Source of the DNA: Lysobacter changpingensis
Lineage (GTDB): Bacteria > Pseudomonadota > Gammaproteobacteria > Xanthomonadales > Xanthomonadaceae
Direction of reading: 5' to 3'
Assembly: GCF_017308985.1 (NCBI RefSeq)
Contig: NZ_JADWPE010000001.1
Coordinates: 1-64,000 of the forward strand
Length of the DNA: 64,000 nucleotides
Shown here: in pieces, positions 56,259-64,000 of the stretch
Layout of the letters: each line of letters begins with the position of its first letter
Position numbering within the stretch: the first letter of the stretch is position 1
Position numbers and translations under genes: made by a program
The notes under the pieces: generated by a model
The model's database searches: none
Told to the model about the DNA's origin: nothing
The model's input: only the letters and a program-made list of their open reading frames with translations

Positions 56259-58433
56259 TCACTCCGCATCCACGACGCATCGGAAGCCCAGCATGCCGGA
56301 GCGATCCTTCGACGGCGCCATCAGCAGGTACTTGCCGTGCTGGTCGAGGCGATACGCCTGCGGGAAATACCAGTGCGAGGTCTGCGGCTGGTACGCGCTG
56401 CCGCCGCGCAGGATCGCCGCGCGCGTGTGTTCGTCGGCGAATTCGTCCGTCCACTGCCACACGTTGCCGACCAGGTCCATCACGCCGAACGGACTCGCAC
56501 CCTGCGGATGCGCATCGACGTCGGCCGGCGGCGCCAGGCGGCGTTCGCGGTTGACCGGCGGCACCGCGTCGGTGCGCCATTCGTTGCCCCACGGATACAG
56601 GCGGCCGTCGCTGCCCTGCGCGGCGTACTGCCATTCCCACTCGTGCGGCAGGCGCTTGCCCGTCCACGCGGCGTAGGCGCGCGCGTCCTCCAGCGCCACC
56701 CACGTCACCGGCTTGTTCTCCCAGCCCGGCCGCGGCGCGCCGTCGCACCAGTCGCGCAGGAAGTTGTGCGCGTCGCGCGGCACATAGCCGCTCTCGTCGA
56801 TGAAGCGCTTGAACTGCGCGTTCGTCACCGGATGACGATCGATGTGGAACGCCTTCATCGTCATGCGGCGGCGGTGGTTGCGACGCGCGCTCGGCTCCCA
56901 CGGATACTGCACGTCCAGCCCGTCCCAGGTCTGGCCTTCGATCTCCACGCCACCGACCGCGAACACGAACTCGCCCGCCGGAATCGTCACCATGCCCTCG
57001 GGCGCCCGTGCGACCGGCTTGGTCGGTGCGATGTCGGTGATGCGCTGCGGAATCGACGTCCACTGCGACGACAGCGACGCCAGCGGCACGCGCGCGTAGT
57101 TCGCCATCAACGCGAGGAGCGCGTCCACGCCCTCGCACGACGCCGCATCGCAGGCGAGCAGCGCGCCGAAACCCTTGCCCTCCATGCGCATCTCGACGAC
57201 GGCCGAACCATCGACGATGCGCGGCGACAGCTCGACGCCGTTCCACAGATCGAAGTAGCGCACGCCCTCGCGGTGCGGCACGGCCAGCTGTTCGCCTTCG
57301 ATGGCGTACTCATGCCGGTTGACCATCGTCCACAGCACCCGCCCTTCGCCCGGGAAGCGGCTGGCGAACACGCCGGCCTGCAACGTCGGGAAGTACGGCG
57401 TCCAGTCGGCGCTCACCATCAACGGCGCGAACGCGCGGTAGATCGTGCTGATGCGACGCAGCGACTCGGCATCGCGCGGGGTGAACTGGTTCCAGATGCC
57501 CCAGATGTTCTCCCACGCGTTGTAACCCACGCCATTGAAGAAGATGTACTGCAGGTCGTGGTTGCGATCGCGGCCCCAGCGGTTCTCGTAATTGATCATG
57601 TGGCGCGGCTCGAGCCACTTGAACTTCGCCACCGGCGGCACGACCTCGTTCGGCGCCTTCTTGCCCCAGCTCTGCACGTTCCAGATGAGGTGCTCCTCGG
57701 CGCTGATCGTCGACTCGGGCTGCACCACCACCGGCTGCCCCAGCGCGTCGCAGGCATCGAAGAACGCGCGCGGCACGCCGTTGTAGGTATCGCCGTTGAT
57801 GCCGTCGGCGCCGACCTCCTTCACCAGTCGCGCGATGGCCTTCCAGTCCGCCTCGCCCTGCTCGCGCGTGCCGTTGTCCCACGGCATGGTCGGCAGGAAC
57901 ACGCGAACGCCGCGGCGATGGAAATCCGCGACCGCCGAGCGCAGGCCTTCGATACCGCCCGGCAGGTCGGCGGCCATGTCGAACTGGTTGCGGTCGTCGA
58001 TGCCGATGTTCGGGTACACGTACCAGATCAGCACGCTGTCGAGGCCGCCGTAGCGCTGTTCCAGATCGTCCAGGTAGCGATCGACCGTGTAGCGCCCCTC
58101 TACCGGATCGTAGAAATAGCGGTCCTCCGCCATCATCTGCGCATGCACGAAGTTGCGCTGCGCCCATTGCAGTTCCGGACGGCGGTAGTTCGCGTCGTCG
58201 AAGCCGATGCGCGTGAGATGTTCGCGGCGCCAGTCGCGCAGCTCGGAAATCCAGTCCGCCGACGTCGCGTTGACGTCGATCTTCCAGTGGCCGATCTCCG
58301 CGAACGGCCAGCCCGGCGCCTTGCCGGGCGTGGGCAGGTAGCGCTGCGTGGTGACGTGGGAGAACTTGTATTCGGTCTTCGGAACGTGGCGCGGGCGATC
58401 GTCCGAGGGCAGCTCGTGGTCTTGGCGGTTCAT
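56259..58433 (-). CDS. TIM-barrel glycosidase-like / SUMF1-domain fusion
   Basis: A 724-aa two-part protein. Residues about 25-450 look like a glycoside-hydrolase TIM barrel: VLIWYVYPNIGIDDRNQFDM, VRVFLPTMPWDNGTREQGE, VGADGINGDTYNGVPRAFFD and QPESTISAEEHLIW, with acidic residues at strand ends. Residues about 480-724 are a SUMF1/formylglycine-enzyme-like domain (MVTIPAGEFVFAVGG, MTMKAFHIDRHPVTNAQFKR, LPHEWEWQYAAQGSDGRLYP, GMLGFRCVVDAE). The catalytic cysteine pair of true formylglycine-generating enzymes is missing, so this domain is probably for binding. I recognise no named family for the fusion. Confidence 0.75.
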   Translation of the reverse strand: MNRQDHELPSDDRPRHVPKTEYKFSHVTTQRYLPTPGKAPGWPFAEIGHWKIDVNATSADWISELRDWRREHLTRIGFDDANYRRPELQWAQRNFVHAQMMAEDRYFYDPVEGRYTVDRYLDDLEQRYGGLDSVLIWYVYPNIGIDDRNQFDMAADLPGGIEGLRSAVADFHRRGVRVFLPTMPWDNGTREQGEADWKAIARLVKEVGADGINGDTYNGVPRAFFDACDALGQPVVVQPESTISAEEHLIWNVQSWGKKAPNEVVPPVAKFKWLEPRHMINYENRWGRDRNHDLQYIFFNGVGYNAWENIWGIWNQFTPRDAESLRRISTIYRAFAPLMVSADWTPYFPTLQAGVFASRFPGEGRVLWTMVNRHEYAIEGEQLAVPHREGVRYFDLWNGVELSPRIVDGSAVVEMRMEGKGFGALLACDAASCEGVDALLALMANYARVPLASLSSQWTSIPQRITDIAPTKPVARAPEGMVTIPAGEFVFAVGGVEIEGQTWDGLDVQYPWEPSARRNHRRRMTMKAFHIDRHPVTNAQFKRFIDESGYVPRDAHNFLRDWCDGAPRPGWENKPVTWVALEDARAYAAWTGKRLPHEWEWQYAAQGSDGRLYPWGNEWRTDAVPPVNRERRLAPPADVDAHPQGASPFGVMDLVGNVWQWTDEFADEHTRAAILRGGSAYQPQTSHWYFPQAYRLDQHGKYLLMAPSKDRSGMLGFRCVVDAE

Positions 58434-58451
58434 GCGGGGGTGTTCCGGAAG

Positions 58452-59411
58452 TCAGCAGGAAGATGCGGCCAGGCCGCAATGCGCGGCAAGCGCGTCGTGG
58501 TCGTTCGAGTCTTGGTCGTTCGAACCGGACAGCATGGCGACGACCTCCTCGCGCGTCGGCACGCTCGATTGCGCGCCGGCGCGCGTGCACGCCAGCGCGG
58601 AAGCCGCGGCCGCGTAGCGCAGCGCATCGGACAATGCATCGCCCGCGCCCAGTCGCGCCACCAGCGCACCGCAGAACGTGTCGCCGGCAGCGGTCGTGTC
58701 CATGGCCTGCACGCGGAACGCCGGCTGCACGTGCATGACGCCGCCACTGCGCGCGATGCAGCCGCGCGCGCCGAGCGTCACCACGACGTCGTCCACGCCG
58801 ATGCGTTCGAGCCCGCCTGCGATGTCGTCGGTGCCGGCGAGCATCGCCAGTTCGCCTTCGTTGACGATCAGCAGGTCCACCAGCGCCAGCAGCGAGGCCG
58901 GCAATGCACGCGCGGGCGCGGCATTCAGCACCACGCGCACGCCGGCGTCGCGCGCCGCGCGCGCATAGGCTTCGACCGACGCCAGCGGGGTTTCGAGCTG
59001 CAGCAGCAGGTGCGTCGCCTCGCCGAGCGGCGGCAGGTGATGCGGCGCCAGCGCGTCGTTCGCGCCGGGCGCGACGGTGATCGCGTTCTCCGCGTCGTCG
59101 CTGACGCAGATGAACGCCGTGCCGGTCGCGGCGCCCTGCGCCCGCACGATGTGCAGTTGCACGCCGGCATCGCGAAGCGAGGTCTCCAGCGTCGCGGCGA
59201 ACGCATCCTCGCCCAGCGCCAGCAGCATGTGCGTCGCCGCTCCGCCGGCCCGCGCGCACGCGAGCGCCTGGTTGGCGCCCTTCCCGCCCGGATGCAGTTC
59301 GAGCCCGCGCCCGAGCACGGTTTCGCCCGGCGCGGGAACGTGCGCGGCACGCACGACGAAATCGAGGTTGGCCGATCCAGCAACGAAGACATGGCCCTGC
59401 GCCGGCTTCAT
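58452..59411 (-). CDS. rbsK: ribokinase-like PfkB-family sugar kinase
   Basis: A 319-aa kinase. VAGSANLDFVVRAAHVPAPG, GGKGANQALACARAGGA and the anion-hole motif DTTAAGDTFCGALVARL (with the catalytic aspartate) define the PfkB family; the order and spacing fit ribokinase. It phosphorylates ribose or a related furanose. Its start overlaps the stop of the serine-hydrolase gene by 4 bp, and it is followed by the TIM-barrel fusion after 18 bp. With a TonB receptor and a GH127-like enzyme in the operon, a pentofuranose substrate makes sense. Confidence 0.88.
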   Translation of the reverse strand: MKPAQGHVFVAGSANLDFVVRAAHVPAPGETVLGRGLELHPGGKGANQALACARAGGAATHMLLALGEDAFAATLETSLRDAGVQLHIVRAQGAATGTAFICVSDDAENAITVAPGANDALAPHHLPPLGEATHLLLQLETPLASVEAYARAARDAGVRVVLNAAPARALPASLLALVDLLIVNEGELAMLAGTDDIAGGLERIGVDDVVVTLGARGCIARSGGVMHVQPAFRVQAMDTTAAGDTFCGALVARLGAGDALSDALRYAAAASALACTRAGAQSSVPTREEVVAMLSGSNDQDSNDHDALAAHCGLAASSC

Positions 59412-60748
59412 GGCACCGCCTGGTAAACGAGGTTGAAGAAGGGAACCGACAACCGCGGCAGGTCGCCAGGGGCGTCGTCGGGAAGATGCTGGCACAGCAG
59501 CAGCGCGACCAGGCGCTCGCTGCGGTCGATGGTGAAGTACGTCGACGCCGCGCCGCTCCAGCCGAACTGGCCGACGCTGCCCAGGCGCCCGCGACGGGCG
59601 ACGTCGGTAACGACGTAACCGCCCAGCCCGAAGCCCTCGCCCGCCGCCGGCCCTGCAAGCGGCGGATCGAAGGTCGCGAGCTGGTCGCTCATCATCAGCT
59701 CCACGCTCTTGCGCGAGAGCAGCCGCGTCGCGCCGGCCCGGCCGTCGTCGGCGAGCATCTGCGCGAAGCGGAAGTAATCGCGTGCGGTGGAGTACAGCCC
59801 GCCGGCACCGCTGTCGTAGGCGCGCAGGCGTTCGCCCGGCGTGCGCGCGTCGGCGCTGCCGGCCAGCGCGAGGCGGCCGTCGGCGTCGCGCGTGGTGATG
59901 TCCACCACCCGGTCGCGCTGGCCCGGCGCCACCTCGAATCCGGTGTCGCGCATGCCCAGCGGCGCGAGAATGCGTTGCTGCAGGAGGTCGGCGAAGCGCT
60001 GCCCGCTCGCCACTTCGATCACCCGCGCGAGCACTTCGGTGTTGACGCCGTCGTAGCGGAACCGCGTGCCCGGATCGTCGGCCAGCGGCGCGCGCGCGAC
60101 GCGCCGTGCGAACTCGGCCAGCGTCGGCGCATCCTGCGGGTGCTGCTCGTCGAGCAGGCGCACGGCTTCCCCGTTCCCGCCCGTCGCGAACCCCGCGGTG
60201 TGCGTGAGCAGATGGCGGATGGTGATCGGGCGCGTCGGCTCGACCCGTTCCGGCGAGCGCGCGGTGCCGCCGGCGAAGCGCTTCATTCCGGCGAATTCCG
60301 GCAGATGGCGCGCGACCGGGTCGTCCAGCCCCAGCCGCCCTTCCTCCACCAGCATCAGCGCGGCGACCGAGGTCAGCGGCTTGGTCATCGAGTACACGCG
60401 GAAGATCGCGTCGGGCCGCATCGGCCTGTTCGATCCAAGGTCGGCATGACCGTACGCGCGCTCGTAGGCGATGCGCCCGTCGCGCGCGACCAGCGCCACC
60501 GCGCCGGTGTAACCGCCGGGCGCGGTCGCGCGTTCGAGGAACGCGTCGATCCGTTGCAGGCGCGACGCGTCCATCGACGCTTCATGCGAAACGTCCGCCG
60601 CCACCGCCTGCGCGGGCGCGACTGCGATCCACGCGGCGAGCAGCACGCGGAACCGCGCCCGCCACGCACGGGGCCTGGCGGTGCGGTGCGCGTCGCGCGC
60701 GGGATGGCGGCCCCGCTGGGGCCGCGCGGCTTCAGAACGTGACTTCAT
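59408..60748 (-). CDS. exported serine hydrolase, beta-lactamase/esterase family
   Basis: A 446-aa protein of the class C beta-lactamase/penicillin-binding fold. The catalytic SxxK is in FRVYSMTKPLTSVAALML (Ser about residue 118), the tyrosine motif in RFRYDGVNTEVLARVIE, and the third box near EGFGLGGYVV. The N-terminus has a basic stretch before the hydrophobic signal segment (VLLAAWIAVAPAQAVAA). Such proteins are often esterases or peptidases, not true lactamases. The start overlaps the end of the TonB receptor gene by 17 bp, so it is translated by coupling. In a sugar locus a carbohydrate esterase is conceivable. Confidence 0.84.
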   Translation of the reverse strand: MKSRSEAARPQRGRHPARDAHRTARPRAWRARFRVLLAAWIAVAPAQAVAADVSHEASMDASRLQRIDAFLERATAPGGYTGAVALVARDGRIAYERAYGHADLGSNRPMRPDAIFRVYSMTKPLTSVAALMLVEEGRLGLDDPVARHLPEFAGMKRFAGGTARSPERVEPTRPITIRHLLTHTAGFATGGNGEAVRLLDEQHPQDAPTLAEFARRVARAPLADDPGTRFRYDGVNTEVLARVIEVASGQRFADLLQQRILAPLGMRDTGFEVAPGQRDRVVDITTRDADGRLALAGSADARTPGERLRAYDSGAGGLYSTARDYFRFAQMLADDGRAGATRLLSRKSVELMMSDQLATFDPPLAGPAAGEGFGLGGYVVTDVARRGRLGSVGQFGWSGAASTYFTIDRSERLVALLLCQHLPDDAPGDLPRLSVPFFNLVYQAVP

Positions 60749-63014
60749 ACGTCAGCGAGGTCATGCGACCGCGACCAGCCCAGTAATTGCGCCAGCCCGG
60801 CACCTGCGACCAGGTCAGGATGTACTGCTTGTCGGTCAGGTTCTCGATGCCCAGCGAAATGCGGCCGTTCTTCGGCAGCGTGTAGCTGGCGGTGAAGTCG
60901 AACAGCGTGTAGCCGGTGGTGCTTTCCTCGTAGCTGAACTGCGCGCCGTCGTACTCGCGCACGTCGCTGCCGCTCAGGTCGCGCGAGAGCAGCGTGGTGG
61001 AGCCCAGCACCAGTTCCATCTGCTGCACCGGCCGGTAGCGCAGGTTCAGCGCGATCTTGTCCGGGTTCACGTCCAGCGCGCCCATCGGCTTGTTCAGGTC
61101 GCCCGCACCGAAGCGGCCTTCCGGATCCTCGCTCCAGAACGAGGTCTTGCCGCGGATGCGCGAGTACACGCCGCTCAGGCGCCACTGGTCGCTGAAGCGG
61201 TAGTCGCCGCTCAGCTCGATGCCCTTGATGCGCGTCGGCGCGCGGAACAGCACGTAGTCGTCGGTGGCCGGATCGATCACGAACGAGGTGCCGTACTCCG
61301 ACTCGGAGTCGTAGTACGACGCACCGAACGAGGCGCGATCGCCGATCCAGTTCACGCCGATCTCGCGGTTCTCCACCACGACCGGCTGCAGGTCGAAGAT
61401 GTCGCCGACGGAGATCGACGGATCGCCCGGGCAGCCGTCCGGCTTGGTGTCGTCCGGATCGTCCGGGCACGAGATGTTGCGCAGCGGGATGCCCACGTTC
61501 GGCAGGCCGAAGCCTTCGCCGTACGCCACGAACGTCGACCAGCCGTTGCCGATGCGCCAGATCGCGCCGAGGTTGGTCAGGTTCTCGGTGTATTCCAGCG
61601 TGCCGCCGTTGACGAAGCGGCGATCGCGGAAATACGTGGTGGTGTAGTCGTCGACCTTCAGCTCGCCGTCCTCGCGGCGGATGCCGCCGCTCAGGGTGAC
61701 CGGGCCGATGTCGTAGCTCAGCTGCATGTACGGCGCGACGCTGGTGTATTCCATCGGCGGCACCCACAGGCGGTCGGTCAGCGCCAGGCGCTGCTCGGCC
61801 GTGTCGCGCACCCAGTCCACGCCGGTGCGCAGTTCCAGTCCGTCCACGTTGAACAGCATCGGGCGCGCCCACGCCAGGCGCAGGCCTTCCTTCTCCGACA
61901 GGATTTCCGACTGGTCCCACATCTGGCCGTCGGGCCCGTTGACCGGGATCAGCGGGTCGTAGCGATCCTCGCCGGCTTCCGGCGGATAGCGCATCGCCTG
62001 GTCGGCCCAGTAGCCGTTGATGCTCAGCGTGCCCTGCGCGAAGTCGCTGTCGGTGTAGATGACGTTGACCTGCTCGAAGTCGTTGAACTCGGACTTGCTG
62101 CCGAACAGGTGGCCCTTCTCCGACGTGTTCGTCGAGGGGTTCGGGCACTCCACCGGATCGTAGCGGCAGCCGTCGACCTGGATGTAGTCGCCGTTGCCCT
62201 CGATCTTGAAGCGGCTGTAGGAGGCCTGCAGGCGCTTCTCGCCACTCTCGCCGAAGTTGATGCCGCCCTTCAGGAACACGTTCTCCGAGGAGGAATCGTG
62301 GGTCGAGCCGCTGGTGTTCATGCCCAGGCGGCGGCCGTCGCCGTCGTAGCCCATGCCGCGCTCCACGCGCGAGAGGCCGACGACCATGTCGTAGGCGTCC
62401 TGCTTGCGCATGAAGTTCATGCCGACCTTCCAGCCTTCGCTGTCGTCCTTGAACTGGGTCGAATAGCGCGTGACGAAGCGGAACTCGTTGCCTTCCTTCG
62501 TCGGCGTGGCGGACAGGTAGTTGATGATGCCGCCCGCCGCGCCGATGCCCTCCGACGCGGACGGGCCGTTGATCACTTCCACGCGATCGACGATGCCCAT
62601 GTCGGTGAAGGTCGCATTGCGGCTGCCGTCGCGCAGCGGCGAGCCCTGCGGCACGCCGTCGAACAGGCGCAGCGCGACGCGACCGCGCAGCGTCTCGCCG
62701 GAGTTGCTCATCGCCTGCGACGCCTCTGCGTAACCCGGGACGGTCTTCGCGAGCACCGCGGTCGCGTCCTCGGTGACCAGCAGCGTGTTCTTGATTTCTT
62801 CCTTGGACACCAGCGTGATCGCGCCGGGAATCTTGTCCACCGCCTTGGGCGTGCGCACGCCGGTGACGATGACGTTGTCCAGGTTGGTGGCTTCCTGCTC
62901 GCTGCCGGGGTCTTCTTCCGCGCCCTGCGACGGCGGGTTCATCGATTGCGCATTCGCCGGCAAGGCGGATGCGAGCAGCACGCACGTTATCGCTGCGGTC
63001 AACGGTTTGATCAT
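60732..63014 (-). CDS. TonB-dependent receptor
   Basis: A 760-aa outer-membrane receptor. The signal peptide ends near ANAQS (residue 23). The TonB-box/plug start is LDNVIVTGVRTPKAVDKIPG, the plug includes RLFDGVPQGSPLRDGSRNAT and VEVINGPSASEGIGAAGGII, and the barrel ends LGIENLTDKQYILTWSQVPG ... YEVTF with a terminal aromatic. A four-cysteine periplasm-facing or extracellular loop (CRYDPVEC and CPDDPDDTKPDGC) is notable. The ligand is unknown; as first gene of the sugar operon it probably imports an oligosaccharide or a catechol-type siderophore. Confidence 0.93.
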   Translation of the reverse strand: MIKPLTAAITCVLLASALPANAQSMNPPSQGAEEDPGSEQEATNLDNVIVTGVRTPKAVDKIPGAITLVSKEEIKNTLLVTEDATAVLAKTVPGYAEASQAMSNSGETLRGRVALRLFDGVPQGSPLRDGSRNATFTDMGIVDRVEVINGPSASEGIGAAGGIINYLSATPTKEGNEFRFVTRYSTQFKDDSEGWKVGMNFMRKQDAYDMVVGLSRVERGMGYDGDGRRLGMNTSGSTHDSSSENVFLKGGINFGESGEKRLQASYSRFKIEGNGDYIQVDGCRYDPVECPNPSTNTSEKGHLFGSKSEFNDFEQVNVIYTDSDFAQGTLSINGYWADQAMRYPPEAGEDRYDPLIPVNGPDGQMWDQSEILSEKEGLRLAWARPMLFNVDGLELRTGVDWVRDTAEQRLALTDRLWVPPMEYTSVAPYMQLSYDIGPVTLSGGIRREDGELKVDDYTTTYFRDRRFVNGGTLEYTENLTNLGAIWRIGNGWSTFVAYGEGFGLPNVGIPLRNISCPDDPDDTKPDGCPGDPSISVGDIFDLQPVVVENREIGVNWIGDRASFGASYYDSESEYGTSFVIDPATDDYVLFRAPTRIKGIELSGDYRFSDQWRLSGVYSRIRGKTSFWSEDPEGRFGAGDLNKPMGALDVNPDKIALNLRYRPVQQMELVLGSTTLLSRDLSGSDVREYDGAQFSYEESTTGYTLFDFTASYTLPKNGRISLGIENLTDKQYILTWSQVPGWRNYWAGRGRMTSLTYEVTF

Positions 63015-63280
63015 GACGGATCTCTATTTTTTGTTCTGGTGGCTGCGCCGGCCATTGCGGCCTGCGCTCTACGTTCGGCCCGCGCGTTCCGTGTGGCGGA
63101 TCGCGCGGACGACGCCCCTCCCGGCGCCTTCAGAAACACCGTCTTTCAACGCATGTGTTTCGGGCACAGAACGTATGCCCTTGCAGGGCCTCATTGAACC
63201 GTCGCGCGGTATGTTCAGAGGCTAGTTTTTGTTTGCAGCGATGTGACGATTTATTGCGTCGCAGCAGAAAACCGGCGGAA
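63015..63280. other. control region of the TonB receptor operon
   Basis: 266 bp between the LysR gene and the TonB receptor gene, both on the minus strand. It must hold the promoter of the receptor operon. I see AT-rich sequence close to the receptor start (TTTTTTGTTCT complement at 63027-63038) but no clear LysR-type T-N11-A site that stands out. Confidence 0.5.
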
Positions 63281-64000
63281 TCAGCACACTTTGCAGCTCT
63301 CCTCGAGCAGCACGTGCACCAGCCGCACGCGCACGCTCGATCGCGACCACACGATGCCGATGCGGCGCGGCACGCATTCGTTCGGCAGCGGCATGCGCAC
63401 CAGACGCAGGCCCTCGGGCCACGGCTGCGCCCAGTCGGGCACCAGCGACACGCCCAGCCCGCGGTCGACCATCACCGCGATCGCGTTCAGGGCGTTCAGT
63501 TCGAAGCGCTCGCGCGGCACGATGCCCGCGTTGCGCAGGTATTCGTCGGCCTGGCGACCGCCCCATTGATGCCGGTCGTAGCGGATCAGCGGCTCGTTCG
63601 CGAGCAGTTCGTGCGGATCGCGGTGCGCCATCGATTCCGGCGCCAGCACGACCAGCGGCTCTTCGCGAAGCAGCCGCCAGTCGCAGGTCTTGGGCAGGGA
63701 GAACGGCGCCTGGAGCACGATGGCGGCGTCCACGTCGCCCGCTTCCACCGCGCGGTACAGGTCGGCCGAATACCCCGGCTTGATGAACACGTTGATCTGC
63801 GGGAACTGCTGGACCATGCGCACCAGGATGTCCGGCAGCATGCCCGCGAGCGCCGTCGGGCAGGCGCCCAGGCGCAGTTCGCCGGACAGCGCCTTGTCGT
63901 TGGCGACGCTGCGCAGGTCGGCGACGTCGCGCAGCAGGTCGCGCGCGCGTTCCAGGATGCGCGCGCCCTCCTCCGTGACGCTCACCGTGCGGCCGGCGCG
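63281..64000 (-). CDS. LysR-family regulator, 5' end cut by the window
   Basis: At least 239 aa; the frame is open to the window edge. RTVSVTEEGARILERARDLL is the usual link from the helix-turn-helix to the effector domain, so most of the DNA-binding part lies outside the window. The effector domain shows LRLGACPTALAGMLPDILVR, INVFIKPGYSADLYRAVEAG and DVDAAIVLQAPFSL, typical of LysR regulators. A GTG at 63985 is only an internal codon. It is upstream of and co-directional with the sugar operon and may regulate it. Confidence 0.88.
   Translation of the reverse strand, partial: RAGRTVSVTEEGARILERARDLLRDVADLRSVANDKALSGELRLGACPTALAGMLPDILVRMVQQFPQINVFIKPGYSADLYRAVEAGDVDAAIVLQAPFSLPKTCDWRLLREEPLVVLAPESMAHRDPHELLANEPLIRYDRHQWGGRQADEYLRNAGIVPRERFELNALNAIAVMVDRGLGVSLVPDWAQPWPEGLRLVRMPLPNECVPRRIGIVWSRSSVRVRLVHVLLEESCKVC

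Noticed and set aside
53027-56554. A 1175-codon plus-strand open frame and a 1099-codon one at 56127-59426
   Set aside because: Both run antisense to the CaiB, GH127-like, fusion and ribokinase genes. They are Arg/His/Ala-rich without domains, typical shadows of high-GC genes.
59408-60748. Calling the serine hydrolase an antibiotic-resistance beta-lactamase
   Set aside because: The SxxK and Tyr motifs are shared by many esterases and peptidases; its tight coupling to a sugar-locus receptor argues against resistance.
1-64000. rRNA, tRNA, integrase, insertion-sequence transposase or phage genes
   Set aside because: I looked for cloverleaf-like stretches, transposase and integrase motifs on both strands and saw none that I can support.

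Overview
The window is high-GC DNA whose gene content and dispersed repeats point to a gammaproteobacterium of the Xanthomonadaceae (Lysobacter/Luteimonas-like). Pointers are the GTAGCCCGGGTAAG and TGTCCGCT palindromes, an AniA-type nirK, a single-subunit quinol NO reductase, a RegB/RegA pair beside a cyo-type oxidase, and TonB-dependent receptors. No rRNA, tRNA or CRISPR array was seen. This placement is inference from the sequence alone.

Layout. (1) 0.2-8.6 kb: housekeeping and envelope genes, including an ECF sigma factor, a TlpA-like thioredoxin, an amidohydrolase, an AraC/AhpD-like divergent pair and a Rof-like Rho inhibitor. (2) 8.7-21.5 kb: an anaerobic block. The copper nitrite reductase operon nirK-nirV-SCO-azurin faces an OprC-like copper receptor. 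A four-gene operon follows (Cys-tail HMA-like protein, ubiD, ubiU, ubiV), converging on an operon of a chorismate mutase-UbiT fusion, nadA and nadB. (3) 21.7-28.6 kb: a lower-GC type VI secretion module with VgrG, a phospholipase D effector, two Sel1-repeat immunity lipoproteins and the stub of a third. (4) 28.6-39.7 kb: anaerobic genes again: an nnrS operon with a DUF2249 protein and a 40-aa mini-protein, qNOR, a four-unit tandem repeat array, hemN-fnr, a CopD-like membrane protein, an outer-membrane barrel and a second DUF2249 protein. (5) 39.8-53 kb: envelope genes, RegB/RegA, and cyoABCD-SURF1 with an MFS transporter opposite. (6) 53-64 kb: a sugar-acquisition locus with TonB receptor, serine hydrolase, ribokinase, a TIM-barrel/SUMF1-domain fusion, a GH127-like enzyme and a CaiB-family CoA-transferase, with a LysR regulator cut by the right edge.

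How it works together. Ten FNR-type palindromes (TTGAY-N4-RTCAA) stand before the anaerobic transcription units, and the fnr gene lies among them with the three N-terminal cysteines plus one internal cysteine needed for an oxygen-sensing Fe-S cluster. When oxygen falls, FNR would switch on nitrite and NO reduction, copper handling, oxygen-independent heme synthesis and oxygen-independent ubiquinone synthesis, while probably repressing the cyo oxidase.

The most remarkable item is the chorismate mutase-UbiT fusion. Its mutase half keeps every catalytic residue I could align except one serine. Chorismate mutase makes prephenate, and prephenate has been tied to hydroxylation by U32-family relatives of UbiU/UbiV. 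The fusion therefore suggests a dedicated prephenate supply for anaerobic ubiquinone hydroxylation. A second candidate novelty is a pair of small HMA-like proteins that carry their cysteines in a C-terminal CCGGC tail.
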